Assembly (NCBI RefSeq): GCF_017303055.1
Contig: NZ_JAEKJT010000007.1
Span: forward strand, 186,001 to 250,000
From: Halomonas litopenaei
Lineage (GTDB): Bacteria; Pseudomonadota; Gammaproteobacteria; Pseudomonadales; Halomonadaceae
Direction: 5' to 3'
Length of the DNA: 64,000 nt
A model generated the notes under the pieces. It was not told where the DNA came from, ran no database searches, and was given only the letters and a program-made list of their open reading frames with translations. This document shows, piece by piece, positions 1-7,598 of the stretch. Position numbers and translations under genes: made by a program. Numbering within the stretch: position 1 is the stretch's first letter; each line of letters opens with the position of its first letter.

Positions 1-762
1 GGCCACCTCAGGGATGTCGGACACTTCGATGACGTCGAGAATCAGCGCATCCTGGGAATTGAAATAACGCAGCCGCCAGACATGCTCCAGCGCCGTGCTG
101 TCGATACGGCAATTGCCGTAGCCCCGGGACAGGATCGATACCTCGCCCTGGCCCAGCGCCAGCTCAAGATAGTGAAGGTCTTCCGGGGTATGGGGCAGGA
201 GCGACAGGTTGATGGCGTAAGGCTCATCGCCGGGACGGTGAGCGTGACAGCGCTCGACCAGCTCCGTGACGATAAAGGGGCCATTGACGACCCCTGCCGC
301 CGTTTCCGGTGGGCAGAAAATTCGCTTGGGTGGCGTCTTCAGTGCGGCGCTGGGCACCCTGCCGATCTCGATTCGCTCGTAAGCCCCGCCACTGCCTACC
401 GTGGTCACTCGCCATAGCCCGGCGAAGATGGACTCCTGTACATCGCAGGATGGCTCACCCGTCGCACGCACCGAGACCTCTCCTTCCCCGAGTGTATCGG
501 CCACCACCCGACGGTTTTCGTCGTCCAACGGTGGCAGCTCAACCACCAGATTGCCGCCTTCCGGCGTCCACCGAGACGCGGCGGCGGCCAAGGCCTTCAA
601 CGCCGTAAGAGCCGGGCGAATGCGTTCGGGGTCTTCCACTTCAGGCAACGAGGCATGAAAGGTGCGCATGTCCGACGGCATGGGAAGATAGTCGAGTTCG
701 GCACCTTCTTGACTGCCGGGCCCTACCCCACCCAAGGAGGGAGAAAAGTGGTTCAGCGTCAT
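1..762 (-). CDS. hupH: Hydrogenase maturation protein HupH/HyaF/HoxQ (partial)
   Basis: Accessory protein for assembly of the membrane-bound [NiFe] hydrogenase; in the HyaF/HupH/HoxQ family it is thought to act with HupG on small-subunit and Fe-S cluster maturation. I read 254 codons in frame from ATG at 762 (preceded by AAGGA) to the window edge, where the reading frame is still open; family members are about 280 residues, so only a short C-terminal piece should be missing. Visible family features are the N-terminal stretch YLPMPSDMRTF, a segment with CDVQESIFAGLWRV, and the C-terminal region with LSRGYGNCRIDST and VWRLRYFNS. It is the last visible gene of the hup operon, 40 bases after hupG. 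Rubredoxin-like hupI and other hup/hyp genes would be expected just outside the window. Confidence 0.88.
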   Translation of the reverse strand, partial: MTLNHFSPSLGGVGPGSQEGAELDYLPMPSDMRTFHASLPEVEDPERIRPALTALKALAAAASRWTPEGGNLVVELPPLDDENRRVVADTLGEGEVSVRATGEPSCDVQESIFAGLWRVTTVGSGGAYERIEIGRVPSAALKTPPKRIFCPPETAAGVVNGPFIVTELVERCHAHRPGDEPYAINLSLLPHTPEDLHYLELALGQGEVSILSRGYGNCRIDSTALEHVWRLRYFNSQDALILDVIEVSDIPEVA

Positions 763-802
763 GATCCATTCCTTGTATAGGCCCGCCAATCACCCCGACG
801 AC

Positions 803-1201
803 TTATGACTGCCTGGCGATCAACTGGGCGTGCGGCGATGTTCCCTCGACGATAGCGCCGACCTCTTCGAGATAGTCCTGCCAATCACGAACCCGCGACA
901 CCACGCCCTTTAGCTGACCTTGCTCAACGAAAACCAGAGAAGGCACTGGCCAGACCTGGAAGCGCTCTCTTATCAAGTCCTCGTCCTGTCGCTGGACAAC
1001 CGCGGGCATAAACTTGCCGGCAAAGGCACTCACCAGCTCTGGGAGAATGGCAGCCACGTCCTGGGTTTCGAGATTGGTCTCTGGATCGCCACTCAACAGC
1101 AGTACGTGCCCCCCCTCCTCTGCCATGAATGCCTGCAATTCAGCCCCGGCCAGGCAGGGATAGCCCAGTTCATTGATCAAGCGCCCCAAGGGTCCCGTCA
1201 T
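803..1201 (-). CDS. hupG: Hydrogenase accessory protein HupG/HyaE/HoxO, thioredoxin-like
   Basis: 132-residue thioredoxin-fold chaperone of the HyaE/HupG/HoxO family, which binds the hydrogenase small subunit and its Tat signal before export. The thioredoxin CXXC motif is absent, as usual for the family; the C-terminal half (QVWPVPSLVFVEQGQLKGVVSRVRDW) has the cis-proline thioredoxin pattern. I start at the ATG giving MTGPLGRLINEL, because a longer in-frame start at 1288 would add a Cys/Glu/Lys repeat (CEKRCEKGCEKR) that is just translated intergenic repeat DNA. The upstream spacer to hupF is the purine-rich repeat described separately. Confidence 0.85.
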   Translation of the reverse strand: MTGPLGRLINELGYPCLAGAELQAFMAEEGGHVLLLSGDPETNLETQDVAAILPELVSAFAGKFMPAVVQRQDEDLIRERFQVWPVPSLVFVEQGQLKGVVSRVRDWQDYLEEVGAIVEGTSPHAQLIARQS

Positions 1202-1205
1202 CGCT

Positions 1206-1335
1206 CTCTCCCAACGACTCTCGCATCTTTTCTCACATCCTTTCTCGCACCTTTTCTCACATCCTTTTTCACACCAATGTCCTCCCACATCCCGACTTTT
1301 CCCCGAGCTTTTCCCCGAGTTTTTCCCCGAGCGGC
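1206..1335 (-). repeat. Purine-rich tandem repeats between hupF and hupG
   Basis: On the minus strand the spacer contains three copies of a 12-base unit like CTCGGGGAAAAR followed by alternating 11-12-base units TGTGAGAAAAGG / TGCGAGAAAGGA, ending shortly before the hupG start. The units are all G/A-rich and several resemble Shine-Dalgarno sequence. Function unknown; similar repeats occur at four other intergenic places in the window. Confidence 0.7.
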
Positions 1336-1354
1336 CGCAACGCTCCAGCTTGTC

Positions 1355-1684
1355 TCAGCCGCTGGTCCTTCCGGCCTTACGGGCTGCCTCGAGGTGCGGC
1401 GGTAGCCTGGGGGCTTCTGCCTCCAGGTCCGCGAAGTAGCCTGCTTCCATGGCGCCTCCCTTGGCGACTAGCGCCACGGCGTCCAAGGCGCTGCGTATCA
1501 GCTGGGCTTCCTCCGGGTCGAGCACACGCCGAGCCGCACCCAGAAACACCAGCAGCCAATCGCCTATCTCCACGTCACCGATCAGCGCGATATCCACCTG
1601 TTCAGCCGCGCTTCCCTCTGCTCGGCAGCACAGGGCGAGCGAACCGGATACGTCCACCACCTGCATCGGGATGCCTACACACAT
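1355..1684 (-). CDS. hupF: HypC/HupF/HoxL-type hydrogenase assembly chaperone
   Basis: 109-residue protein of the HypC/HupF family, small chaperones that carry the Fe(CN)2CO unit or hold the large subunit during metal insertion. The start is fixed by the family signature MCVGIPMQV: the essential cysteine must follow the initiator methionine, so the ATG at 1684 is used rather than one three codons upstream. The central GDVEIGDWLLVFLGAARRVLD matches the OB-fold strand pattern of HypC. The C-terminal extension rich in Ala, Glu and Pro is typical of HupF/HoxL, the operon-specific paralogue, rather than of general HypC. It sits 55 bases after hupD. Confidence 0.9.
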   Translation of the reverse strand: MCVGIPMQVVDVSGSLALCCRAEGSAAEQVDIALIGDVEIGDWLLVFLGAARRVLDPEEAQLIRSALDAVALVAKGGAMEAGYFADLEAEAPRLPPHLEAARKAGRTSG

Positions 1685-1739
1685 GGCTGCCACCTATCGT
1701 GCGGTGGCAGCCTATCGGCGGTTGTGGCCAGCCCCATCC

Positions 1740-2534
1740 TCATGGCGAACCTCCCTCACGGGAGCAGCCAGTAGTGTCCAGACAAGTGGGCCCTTGAATC
1801 GAAGAGCGGGACGCAGAGGGCTGATGATGTTGCCGCTCCGCCATAGGACTGGGGTCGGTCTCGTTGTCGGTATCGGTCAGGGTCTCGGCATGGCTTGCCT
1901 GGACGAGAAATCGCGCGTCGCCAAGGCGGCAAGCGTCCCGCGACGACGGGCGCTGTCCTTCGTAGTGATCCAGTGCCAGGGCTGGTGCGGCCAGTCCGCC
2001 CTGATCCGCGATCGCCTCACGAGGACGCAGCGTCACCTTCCAGGCGCCAAGCTCTTCCACGGCCAGCTGGATCACCTCATCGATACGGGCGGCTACCTCA
2101 GGGCGCAGCGATCCGCCGTAGTCATCAATGACCTGCGGCTGCACGCCGATCAGCGTGAGGTGTCGAGGCTGCCACCCCAGCAACTGCGCCGCCGCCAGCA
2201 CCTCCTGAAAGCCCGTCTGATGCAGTGACATCTTCTTGGCTCCCATAAAGCTCGGAACCTCATCGTCACGCACGACATGGATCGTCGCGGGAGGAAGCCC
2301 GTAGTCGATGGCATCAATGACCAGCAGCTCGCTGCATGCCTGGATGTAGGGCAGCAGATAAAGACCCTGGGTGCCTCCATCCAGCACCGTTACCTGAGGG
2401 GGCACATCAAAACGTCGATGGAGGGCTTCAACCGCCCGAACGCCAAATCCCTCATCGGCCCAGAGCACATTGCCGATTCCCAACACCAATATCGACGATG
2501 CTTGGCTGTCATTGTTATCCATGGCTAAAGGCAT
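1740..2534 (-). CDS. hupD: Hydrogenase maturation protease HupD/HyaD/HoxM
   Basis: Endopeptidase that removes the C-terminal tail of the hydrogenase large subunit once nickel is in place. Metal-binding positions of the family are visible: Glu in GIGNVLWADEGFGV, Asp in LLVIDAIDYG and His in MSLHQTGF. The start at 2534 has GGGAG four bases upstream. The protein is 264 residues against roughly 200 for HyaD/HoxM; the extra 60 or so residues at the C-terminus (rich in Ser, Gln, Asp, Thr) show no domain I recognise. It is separated from hupC by an unusual spacer of 670 bases, whereas these genes are normally close. Confidence 0.92.
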   Translation of the reverse strand: MPLAMDNNDSQASSILVLGIGNVLWADEGFGVRAVEALHRRFDVPPQVTVLDGGTQGLYLLPYIQACSELLVIDAIDYGLPPATIHVVRDDEVPSFMGAKKMSLHQTGFQEVLAAAQLLGWQPRHLTLIGVQPQVIDDYGGSLRPEVAARIDEVIQLAVEELGAWKVTLRPREAIADQGGLAAPALALDHYEGQRPSSRDACRLGDARFLVQASHAETLTDTDNETDPSPMAERQHHQPSASRSSIQGPTCLDTTGCSREGGSP

Positions 2535-2886
2535 TCGGCTCCCACCTTCAAAGGCGCTAAGTTCCTGTCATATCAGCCGCTGATACCGGTAAACAGCAGA
2601 CAACATAAAGGTGCTCGGTATCGACATATAGGCATGTAAAAACAGTGAATTACTGAGCGAACACTAGCGCTTCACCAAACAAGAATTCAGTGTCGCAGAA
2701 TAGCTCGGGCTGTAATCAAGAAAAAATGTCTCTATTGATCCAGCACAATTTAAAGGAAAAGGGGTAATCACTCTGTCCATTTTCTTCCATCAACAGGCGA
2801 CTTCATCGCCGGCACGGCACACATAGGTGAGATGCGTCTCGATAAGGTGTATCAAGATAAGCCAGGAGGTACCCAGTCGCTCGTTA

Positions 2887-2986
2887 ACGAGAGATAAGAT
2901 TTCACGAGAGATAAGATTTCGCGACAGGGGATATCGAGAAGGAGCTTTCGAGACAGAGGCTTTCGAGACAGGGCTTTCTAAACAGG
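2887..2986. repeat. Two sets of short tandem repeats in the hup operon
   Basis: Two perfect 17-base copies (2887-2920) are followed after a short gap by three imperfect 14-15-base copies (2944-2986). Both unit types share the core CGAGA seen in other intergenic repeats of this window. Confidence 0.75.
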
Positions 2987-3083
2987 CTAAGGCGAGATAT
3001 ATCAACGGCCACTTATTTCTACATGGGACGGAAAATCTGGCACCTTTTCCTGACATCTAGAGGCGTTATCAACTGACAAGAAT

Positions 3084-3114
3084 CGCTAGCGGGTTTGTAA
3101 ATAGCCCGCTAGCG
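3084..3114. other. Inverted repeat downstream of hupC
   Basis: Perfect 10-bp stem CGCTAGCGGG with an 11-base A/T-rich loop, about 90 bases past the hupC stop. No T-run follows on either strand, so it is more likely an RNA-processing or attenuation hairpin than a strong intrinsic terminator. Confidence 0.5.
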
Positions 3115-3204
3115 TGTATACGACAAGGCCTCTGCTTCTAGCCCTTCTGGATCTTCCGAAACGTTTGAACCCTCTAAATCCTCGGGACCTCCTGAATCAG
3201 TGCA

Positions 3205-4011
3205 TCAGAAGGGTTCATCGTCTTTGAAGGTACGTTCCCCCGAGATCATCGTCGAGACAATGCTCTGTCTCGACATGATGTCTTCGCGTATCGCGACGTA
3301 CACGTGGATGATGATAAACACTACCATGACCCACATGCCAAGCCGGTGCAGGGTGTGAACATCCAGGCTCTGCCCTACCAGCGGGATAACCCAACCAAAC
3401 AGGCTGTCCTGCCAGCTCCCCCTGAGAGCCCCCTCAGCGTAAAGCGCCATACCCGTGACGATCATGAACAGCGTTCCCAGGGTGATAAAAAGGAACATTG
3501 CCAGCTGCGCCAGGGGATTGTGCCCCACGTACTTGCGCGGACGCTTTTCAAGGAAAAGGTACCAGCGCAGCTCGAACCAGACTTCACGCCACCATTCGCT
3601 GCGATGCAGCGGCAGTCTGAACAGCTGCTTGGCATGATGGTTACCCACCAATGACCAGTAGAAACGGAACAAGAAGCCAATGGTCAGTACGTATCCTGCG
3701 GTAAAATGCGCGAAACGAATGTAGCCCATCACGAAGTGATCGCTGGCCTCACCGGAGACCGTCGGCAGCGGCTTGCCGATGAAGTAGCCGGTGACGATCA
3801 GCACGAGAATCGCCAGGGCATTGGTCCAGTGCCATAGCCGCAATGGAGCTTCGTACACGTAGACCGAGGTCTGCCTGACGGAGTCAGGTAGCGCGCCGGC
3901 CGCACTGCCGGCGCCCCCTTGGCGCGGTGCGCCCGGCTGGCCCGACACTTCTGGGTCAACAGAAGCCGCAGACGTCTGCGCAACATCCGGCGTCTTGGAT
4001 TGCTGAGACAT
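3205..4011 (-). CDS. hupC: Ni/Fe-hydrogenase b-type cytochrome subunit HupC/HoxZ
   Basis: Di-haem cytochrome b that anchors the periplasmic hydrogenase dimer in the membrane and passes electrons from H2 to the quinone pool. 268 residues, slightly longer than usual because of a Gly/Ala/Pro-rich N-terminal extension of about 45 residues before VYVYEAPLRLWHWTNALAI. Four membrane segments are visible, with the conserved histidines in LRLWHWTN, RFAHFTAGY, HTLHRLGMW and IIHVYVAI. The start has GGGGAGGA eight bases upstream, and the gene follows hupL by 13 bases. The sequence ends in the conserved ISGERTFKDDEPF. Confidence 0.95.
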   Translation of the reverse strand: MSQQSKTPDVAQTSAASVDPEVSGQPGAPRQGGAGSAAGALPDSVRQTSVYVYEAPLRLWHWTNALAILVLIVTGYFIGKPLPTVSGEASDHFVMGYIRFAHFTAGYVLTIGFLFRFYWSLVGNHHAKQLFRLPLHRSEWWREVWFELRWYLFLEKRPRKYVGHNPLAQLAMFLFITLGTLFMIVTGMALYAEGALRGSWQDSLFGWVIPLVGQSLDVHTLHRLGMWVMVVFIIIHVYVAIREDIMSRQSIVSTMISGERTFKDDEPF

Positions 4012-4024
4012 GATTCCTCCCCCG

Positions 4025-5839
4025 CTATCGCACGGTTACGCGGGACAGCTCTTCTCCGTCCTCGCTCATCACATGGGTGGAGCACGCCAGGCAAGGATCA
4101 AAGGAGTGCAGGGTGCGCAGGATTTCCACCGGCTCGTCCGGCCTTTCCATCGGGGTCCCCAGCAACGAGGCCTCGAAGGCTCCGATATTGCCTTCGGCAT
4201 CCCTCGGGCTGCCGTTCCAGGTGGTGGGCACGATGCACTGATAGTTCTCGATCTTGCCGTCCTTGATGCGAATCCAGTGGCCGTTCATGCCCCTGGGAGC
4301 CGCCACGATACCCACCCCACGAGCTTCACTGGGCCAGGAGGCTGGGTCCCACTTCTCGATGTTGGCCGTGGCGAGGTCACCTGCTCGAATATTGGCCACC
4401 AGTTCGTGCCAGTCATCGAGCATCATGGAGGCGCAGTAATGCGCCTCAAGCGCCCGCGCCAGGGTGCGCCCTATCGTCGAAGGCAGTGCCTGGCGTGGCG
4501 TAAGGCGGGTACCGGCAAGCTGATTGAAGGCCGCCAGGGAGCTGTCGACCTGGTCGATGACGAACTCGTTGCCCTGGGCGTAATTGAGGATATAGCGAGC
4601 CAGTGGCCCCACCTCCATGGCGTGCCCGCGCCAGCGCGGCGACTTTATCCAGGAATACTTGGCCGACTCATCCAATTCCCGGATGTGGGTACGGGTGCCT
4701 ACGGTTGCCTGGCCCAGCTCGTAGTGGTGTTCCGTCTCGCCGTCCCACGGGTGAAGCCCCTTTGACTCGTCGGCATAGCGATACCATGAATGGGCCACGA
4801 ACTCCTGGATCTGCTCTGGATCGGTGGGGTCGACCTCGTGCACCTCGTCCCAGTTACCACCGACGATGGCACCGCCCTTCAATTGATCGGTGGACTTGTC
4901 GTAGTTGACCTTGGAGTAGTCGCCGTAATCCATCACATTGCTGCCAGCGAGACCGCCGCCATGGAGCCAGTCCTTGTAGAAGCTGGCAATGGCGATCACA
5001 TCCGGCAGGTAGACGTTCTGGGAGAACGCAAAGGCCTCTTCCATACGAGCCCGAACGAAATTGAGTCGCTCCATATTGAGCGGAGCCCCGGCAGCCAGGT
5101 CACCGTCGATATTGATGGCGCAAGGCACCCCACCCACCATGTAGTTGGGATGCGGGTTCTTGCCGCCGAACACCGTATGGACCTTGACGATCTCCTTCTG
5201 CAGATCGAGTGCCTCCAGATAGTGGGCGGTGGCCATGAGATCCGCCTCCGGTGACAGCTTGTACGCCGGGTTGTCCCAGTAGCCGTTCTTGAACAGGCCC
5301 AGCTGGCCAGACTCGATAAAGGTCTTCAGACGATTCTGCACATCCCGAAAGTAGCCAGGGGATGACAGCGGATGGTTGGGGCCGGTCAGTTGCTGCAGAC
5401 GAGATGTGGCCCTGGGATCGGCGCGCAGCGCATTGACGGGATTGACCCAGTCGAGCGCATGCAGGTGATAGAAGTGGACCACGTGATCGTGCCACTGCAG
5501 CACCTTTGCCATCATTTCCCGAATCAGGTGAGCATTTCGCGGGATGCGTATATCCAGGGCATTTTCCACCGCTCTCACCGATGCCAGCGCGTGACAGCCT
5601 GTACAGACGCCGCAGATACGCTCGACAAAGGCCCAGGCATCCCGGGGATCACGGCCCTTCAAAATGACCTCAAGCCCGCGCCACATGGTCCCCGTGGAGA
5701 CCGCATTGCGAATGATGTTGTTGTCATCCACATTGACCTCGCAGCGCATGTGCCCCTCGATGCGCGTGACGGGATCCACCACGATGCGGCGGCCGCTTCT
5801 ATCCAGGTCGAACCCGTTGGGTGTGCGCGTCTGTGTCAT
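4025..5839 (-). CDS. hupL: [NiFe]-hydrogenase large subunit HupL/HoxG
   Basis: Catalytic large subunit (604 residues) of the periplasmic uptake hydrogenase; it carries the Ni-Fe(CN)2CO centre that splits H2. The N-terminal nickel ligand motif [10 protein letters not shown] and the C-terminal motif DPCLACSTH are both intact. After the last His a 15-residue tail beginning VMSEDGEEL is the part HupD should remove. N-terminal [13 protein letters not shown] matches the family. Start and stop of hupS/hupL overlap as TGATG, indicating translational coupling; stoichiometric co-export through the partner's Tat signal is known for the family. Confidence 0.97.
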   Translation of the reverse strand: MTQTRTPNGFDLDRSGRRIVVDPVTRIEGHMRCEVNVDDNNIIRNAVSTGTMWRGLEVILKGRDPRDAWAFVERICGVCTGCHALASVRAVENALDIRIPRNAHLIREMMAKVLQWHDHVVHFYHLHALDWVNPVNALRADPRATSRLQQLTGPNHPLSSPGYFRDVQNRLKTFIESGQLGLFKNGYWDNPAYKLSPEADLMATAHYLEALDLQKEIVKVHTVFGGKNPHPNYMVGGVPCAINIDGDLAAGAPLNMERLNFVRARMEEAFAFSQNVYLPDVIAIASFYKDWLHGGGLAGSNVMDYGDYSKVNYDKSTDQLKGGAIVGGNWDEVHEVDPTDPEQIQEFVAHSWYRYADESKGLHPWDGETEHHYELGQATVGTRTHIRELDESAKYSWIKSPRWRGHAMEVGPLARYILNYAQGNEFVIDQVDSSLAAFNQLAGTRLTPRQALPSTIGRTLARALEAHYCASMMLDDWHELVANIRAGDLATANIEKWDPASWPSEARGVGIVAAPRGMNGHWIRIKDGKIENYQCIVPTTWNGSPRDAEGNIGAFEASLLGTPMERPDEPVEILRTLHSFDPCLACSTHVMSEDGEELSRVTVR

Positions 5840-6936
5840 CAGACCTCCTCCTTGCTGACGGATGACTGGCGCTTGACCTGCGCCCGTTTCAATGCGGTGA
5901 CCGCGGCATGAATGGCGACCGCACTGCCCACACCGGTCGCCACGGCACCACCGATCTGATCGGCATTGGCTTCGATACCGAATTGGTGAACGTCCTGCAG
6001 GCGGGCGTACCAGGACCCTTTATCCCAAAAGCCATCCTCCGAGCAGCCGATACAGCCATGACCTGCCTGGATGGGGAAACTCACGCCTTCATTCCAGCGC
6101 ACGGTGGAACAGGCGTTGTAGGTGGTCGGGCCCTTGCAGCCGACCTTGTAAAGGCAATAGCCGCGCCTCGCCCCCTCGTCATCGAAGGCCTCGACAAATT
6201 GGCCAGCATCGAAGTGCGGACGCCGATAGCATTTGTCATGGATTCGCTGGGAATAGAACATCTTCGGACGCCCGGTACGATCCAGCTCGGGCAGGCGATC
6301 GAAGGTCAGCATGTAGGTGATGACGCCGGTCATGACCTCAGCGATGGGGGGACAGCCCGGGACCTTGATGATCGGCTTGTCGGTGATGACCTTGTGCACT
6401 GGGGTAGCCCGGGTGGGATTGGGCCTGGCGGCCTGAACACACCCGTGACTGGCGCAGGAGCCCCACGAGATGACCGCCTTGGCATGGGCCGCCGCCTCCC
6501 GCAGCTGGTCCACGAACGGCCGGCCTCCCACGATGCAGAACATGCCGTCTTCGTTGAGCGGTGGATTCCCCTCCACCGCCAGGATGTAGTTGCCCTTGTA
6601 GCGTTCGATGGTGTCGGCAAGCGCCGCCTCAGCCTGATGCCCCGCTGCGGCCATCAAGGTGTCGTCGTAGTCCAGCGAGATCATGGACAGCACCACGTCC
6701 TTCACCAATGGGTGAGCCGACCGGATAAAGGACTCTGAGCAACATGTGCATTCCAGGCCATGGACCCACACCACCGGTGTGCGGGGCTTGGTTTCCATGG
6801 CGTGGGCAATCTTGGCCGTATAGGCGGGCCCCAGACCCAGCGCTGCTGCGGTCAGAGAGCAAAACTTGAGGAACGAGCGACGCGTGACTCCCTGTCGGCG
6901 CATCACGTCGTAAAAGGTCTCGATGGGTTCCATCAT
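5839..6936 (-). CDS. hupS: [NiFe]-hydrogenase small subunit HupS/HoxK, Tat-exported, six-cysteine type
   Basis: Fe-S small subunit (365 residues). The Tat signal RRSFLKF followed by a hydrophobic stretch ends at AKIAHA (residue 46). With mature numbering from the next residue, cysteines fall at 17, 19, 20 (ECTCCSES), 115, 120 (GSCASHGC) and 149 (VPGCPP), the exact set that ligates the [4Fe-3S] proximal cluster of oxygen-tolerant membrane-bound hydrogenases. Medial and distal cluster motifs follow ([26 protein letters not shown]). I start at the ATG at 6936, six bases after GGGGAG; a TTG nine codons upstream is possible but lacks a good ribosome site. A hydrophobic C-terminal helix ([19 protein letters not shown]) would anchor it to the membrane. 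Confidence 0.96.
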   Translation of the reverse strand: MMEPIETFYDVMRRQGVTRRSFLKFCSLTAAALGLGPAYTAKIAHAMETKPRTPVVWVHGLECTCCSESFIRSAHPLVKDVVLSMISLDYDDTLMAAAGHQAEAALADTIERYKGNYILAVEGNPPLNEDGMFCIVGGRPFVDQLREAAAHAKAVISWGSCASHGCVQAARPNPTRATPVHKVITDKPIIKVPGCPPIAEVMTGVITYMLTFDRLPELDRTGRPKMFYSQRIHDKCYRRPHFDAGQFVEAFDDEGARRGYCLYKVGCKGPTTYNACSTVRWNEGVSFPIQAGHGCIGCSEDGFWDKGSWYARLQDVHQFGIEANADQIGGAVATGVGSAVAIHAAVTALKRAQVKRQSSVSKEEV

Positions 6937-7296
6937 CAACGACTCCCCTGTCGTGGTCGTCAATCGATCTTCAATCGGCGTTTGTCACCCTGCTGGCAAT
7001 GGCGTATCCATCGCGCGGGATCAGGACGGCTTTATGGCTAGCGCCGACGCTCACGGTCCACAAGAGAAAAGCAATACATGTGCCAACGACGTTTTCGTTA
7101 TATCTTTCAGACAGGTAGCAGTATTTTCCCGTTGCCGGCGGTAACCCAGAGACCGGTCGCTGTGCGCCAGGTTTTCGGCCCAGCCGGCACATCAGCACAG
7201 GGCGGCAAGCAACTTGCCAGCGCCGCTAATCGGCCACACCGCCGCCTTCCAGCTTGACATTCCAGGTCAGCCAAGTAGAATGCAGCGCCATTGAAA
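6937..7296. other. Promoter region of the hup operon (360 bases, no gene)
   Basis: Divergent spacer between hupS and tRNA-Met. It contains the sigma-54 site listed separately. No gene is supported; the tRNA promoter must also lie in the part near 7250-7290. Confidence 0.6.
7071..7086 (-). promoter_or_regulatory. Sigma-54 (-24/-12) promoter of the hydrogenase operon
   Basis: On the minus strand the bases read TTGGCACATGTATTGC. This matches the RpoN consensus TTGGCACRNNNNTTGC at every defined position, with the required 10 bases between the GG and GC doublets. Predicted transcription start is near 7060, giving a leader of about 120 bases before hupS. Hydrogenase operons in Ralstonia, Bradyrhizobium and Rhodobacter relatives are commonly RpoN-dependent with an HoxA/HupR activator; no such activator is in the window. 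Confidence 0.85.
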
Positions 7297-7373
7297 GGCT
7301 ACGTAGCTCAGTTGGTTAGAGCACATCACTCATAATGATGGGGTCCCCTGTTCGAGTCAGGGCGTAGCCACCA
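7297..7373 (+). tRNA. tRNA-Met (CAT), elongator type
   Basis: 77 bases with a perfect 7-bp acceptor stem (GGCTACG/CGTAGCC), D arm with AGTTGGTTA loop, anticodon loop CTCATAA, T-loop TTCGAGT and genome-encoded ACCA end. The sequence is close to E. coli elongator tRNA-Met. A copy with the same sequence lies on the opposite strand at 29976-30052. Confidence 0.97.
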
Positions 7374-7380
7374 GATACAG

Positions 7381-7415
7381 AAAAAGCCCGTCGATCACTG
7401 ATCGACGGGCTTTTT
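7381..7415 (+). terminator. Intrinsic terminator of tRNA-Met
   Basis: Perfect 16-bp inverted repeat starting AAAAAGCCCGTCG with a 3-base loop, ending in TTTTT, eight bases after the tRNA. It is symmetric, so it could also stop transcripts coming from the aminopeptidase side. Confidence 0.93.
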
Positions 7416-7598
7416 CGTTGTGACGAGATAGGCCGAGGGACCCTGACCTTTCCCCCAAGCATCAGAGGCCGGTAGGCCTGGAAACAAAGATGACGGCGCG
7501 ACTGTCTAGGGCGTGCCGTCTCTCTGCATCTTGCCGGGCGGTGATGCGGGATATCACATGCCCGCCCAGCGCCCCTATCTCGTTGGGTCCCTCGAGGG

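Larger units (their letters stand above)
2535..3204. other. Long non-coding spacer between hupC and hupD with tandem repeats
   Basis: 670 bases without a convincing gene inside an otherwise tight operon. It holds a perfect tandem pair of a 17-base unit (ACGAGAGATAAGATTTC, 2887-2903 and 2904-2920), three 14-15-base units like GCTTTCGAGACAGAG (2944-2986), and a 10-bp inverted repeat CGCTAGCGGG at 3084-3093 / 3105-3114. The short open frames here follow the repeats and look incidental. Confidence 0.6.

Noticed and set aside
2790..3060. Open frames on both strands in the hupC-hupD gap
   Set aside because: They consist largely of translated short repeats.
3084..3114. Intrinsic terminator after hupC
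   Set aside because: Good stem but no T-run on either strand; kept only as an inverted repeat.
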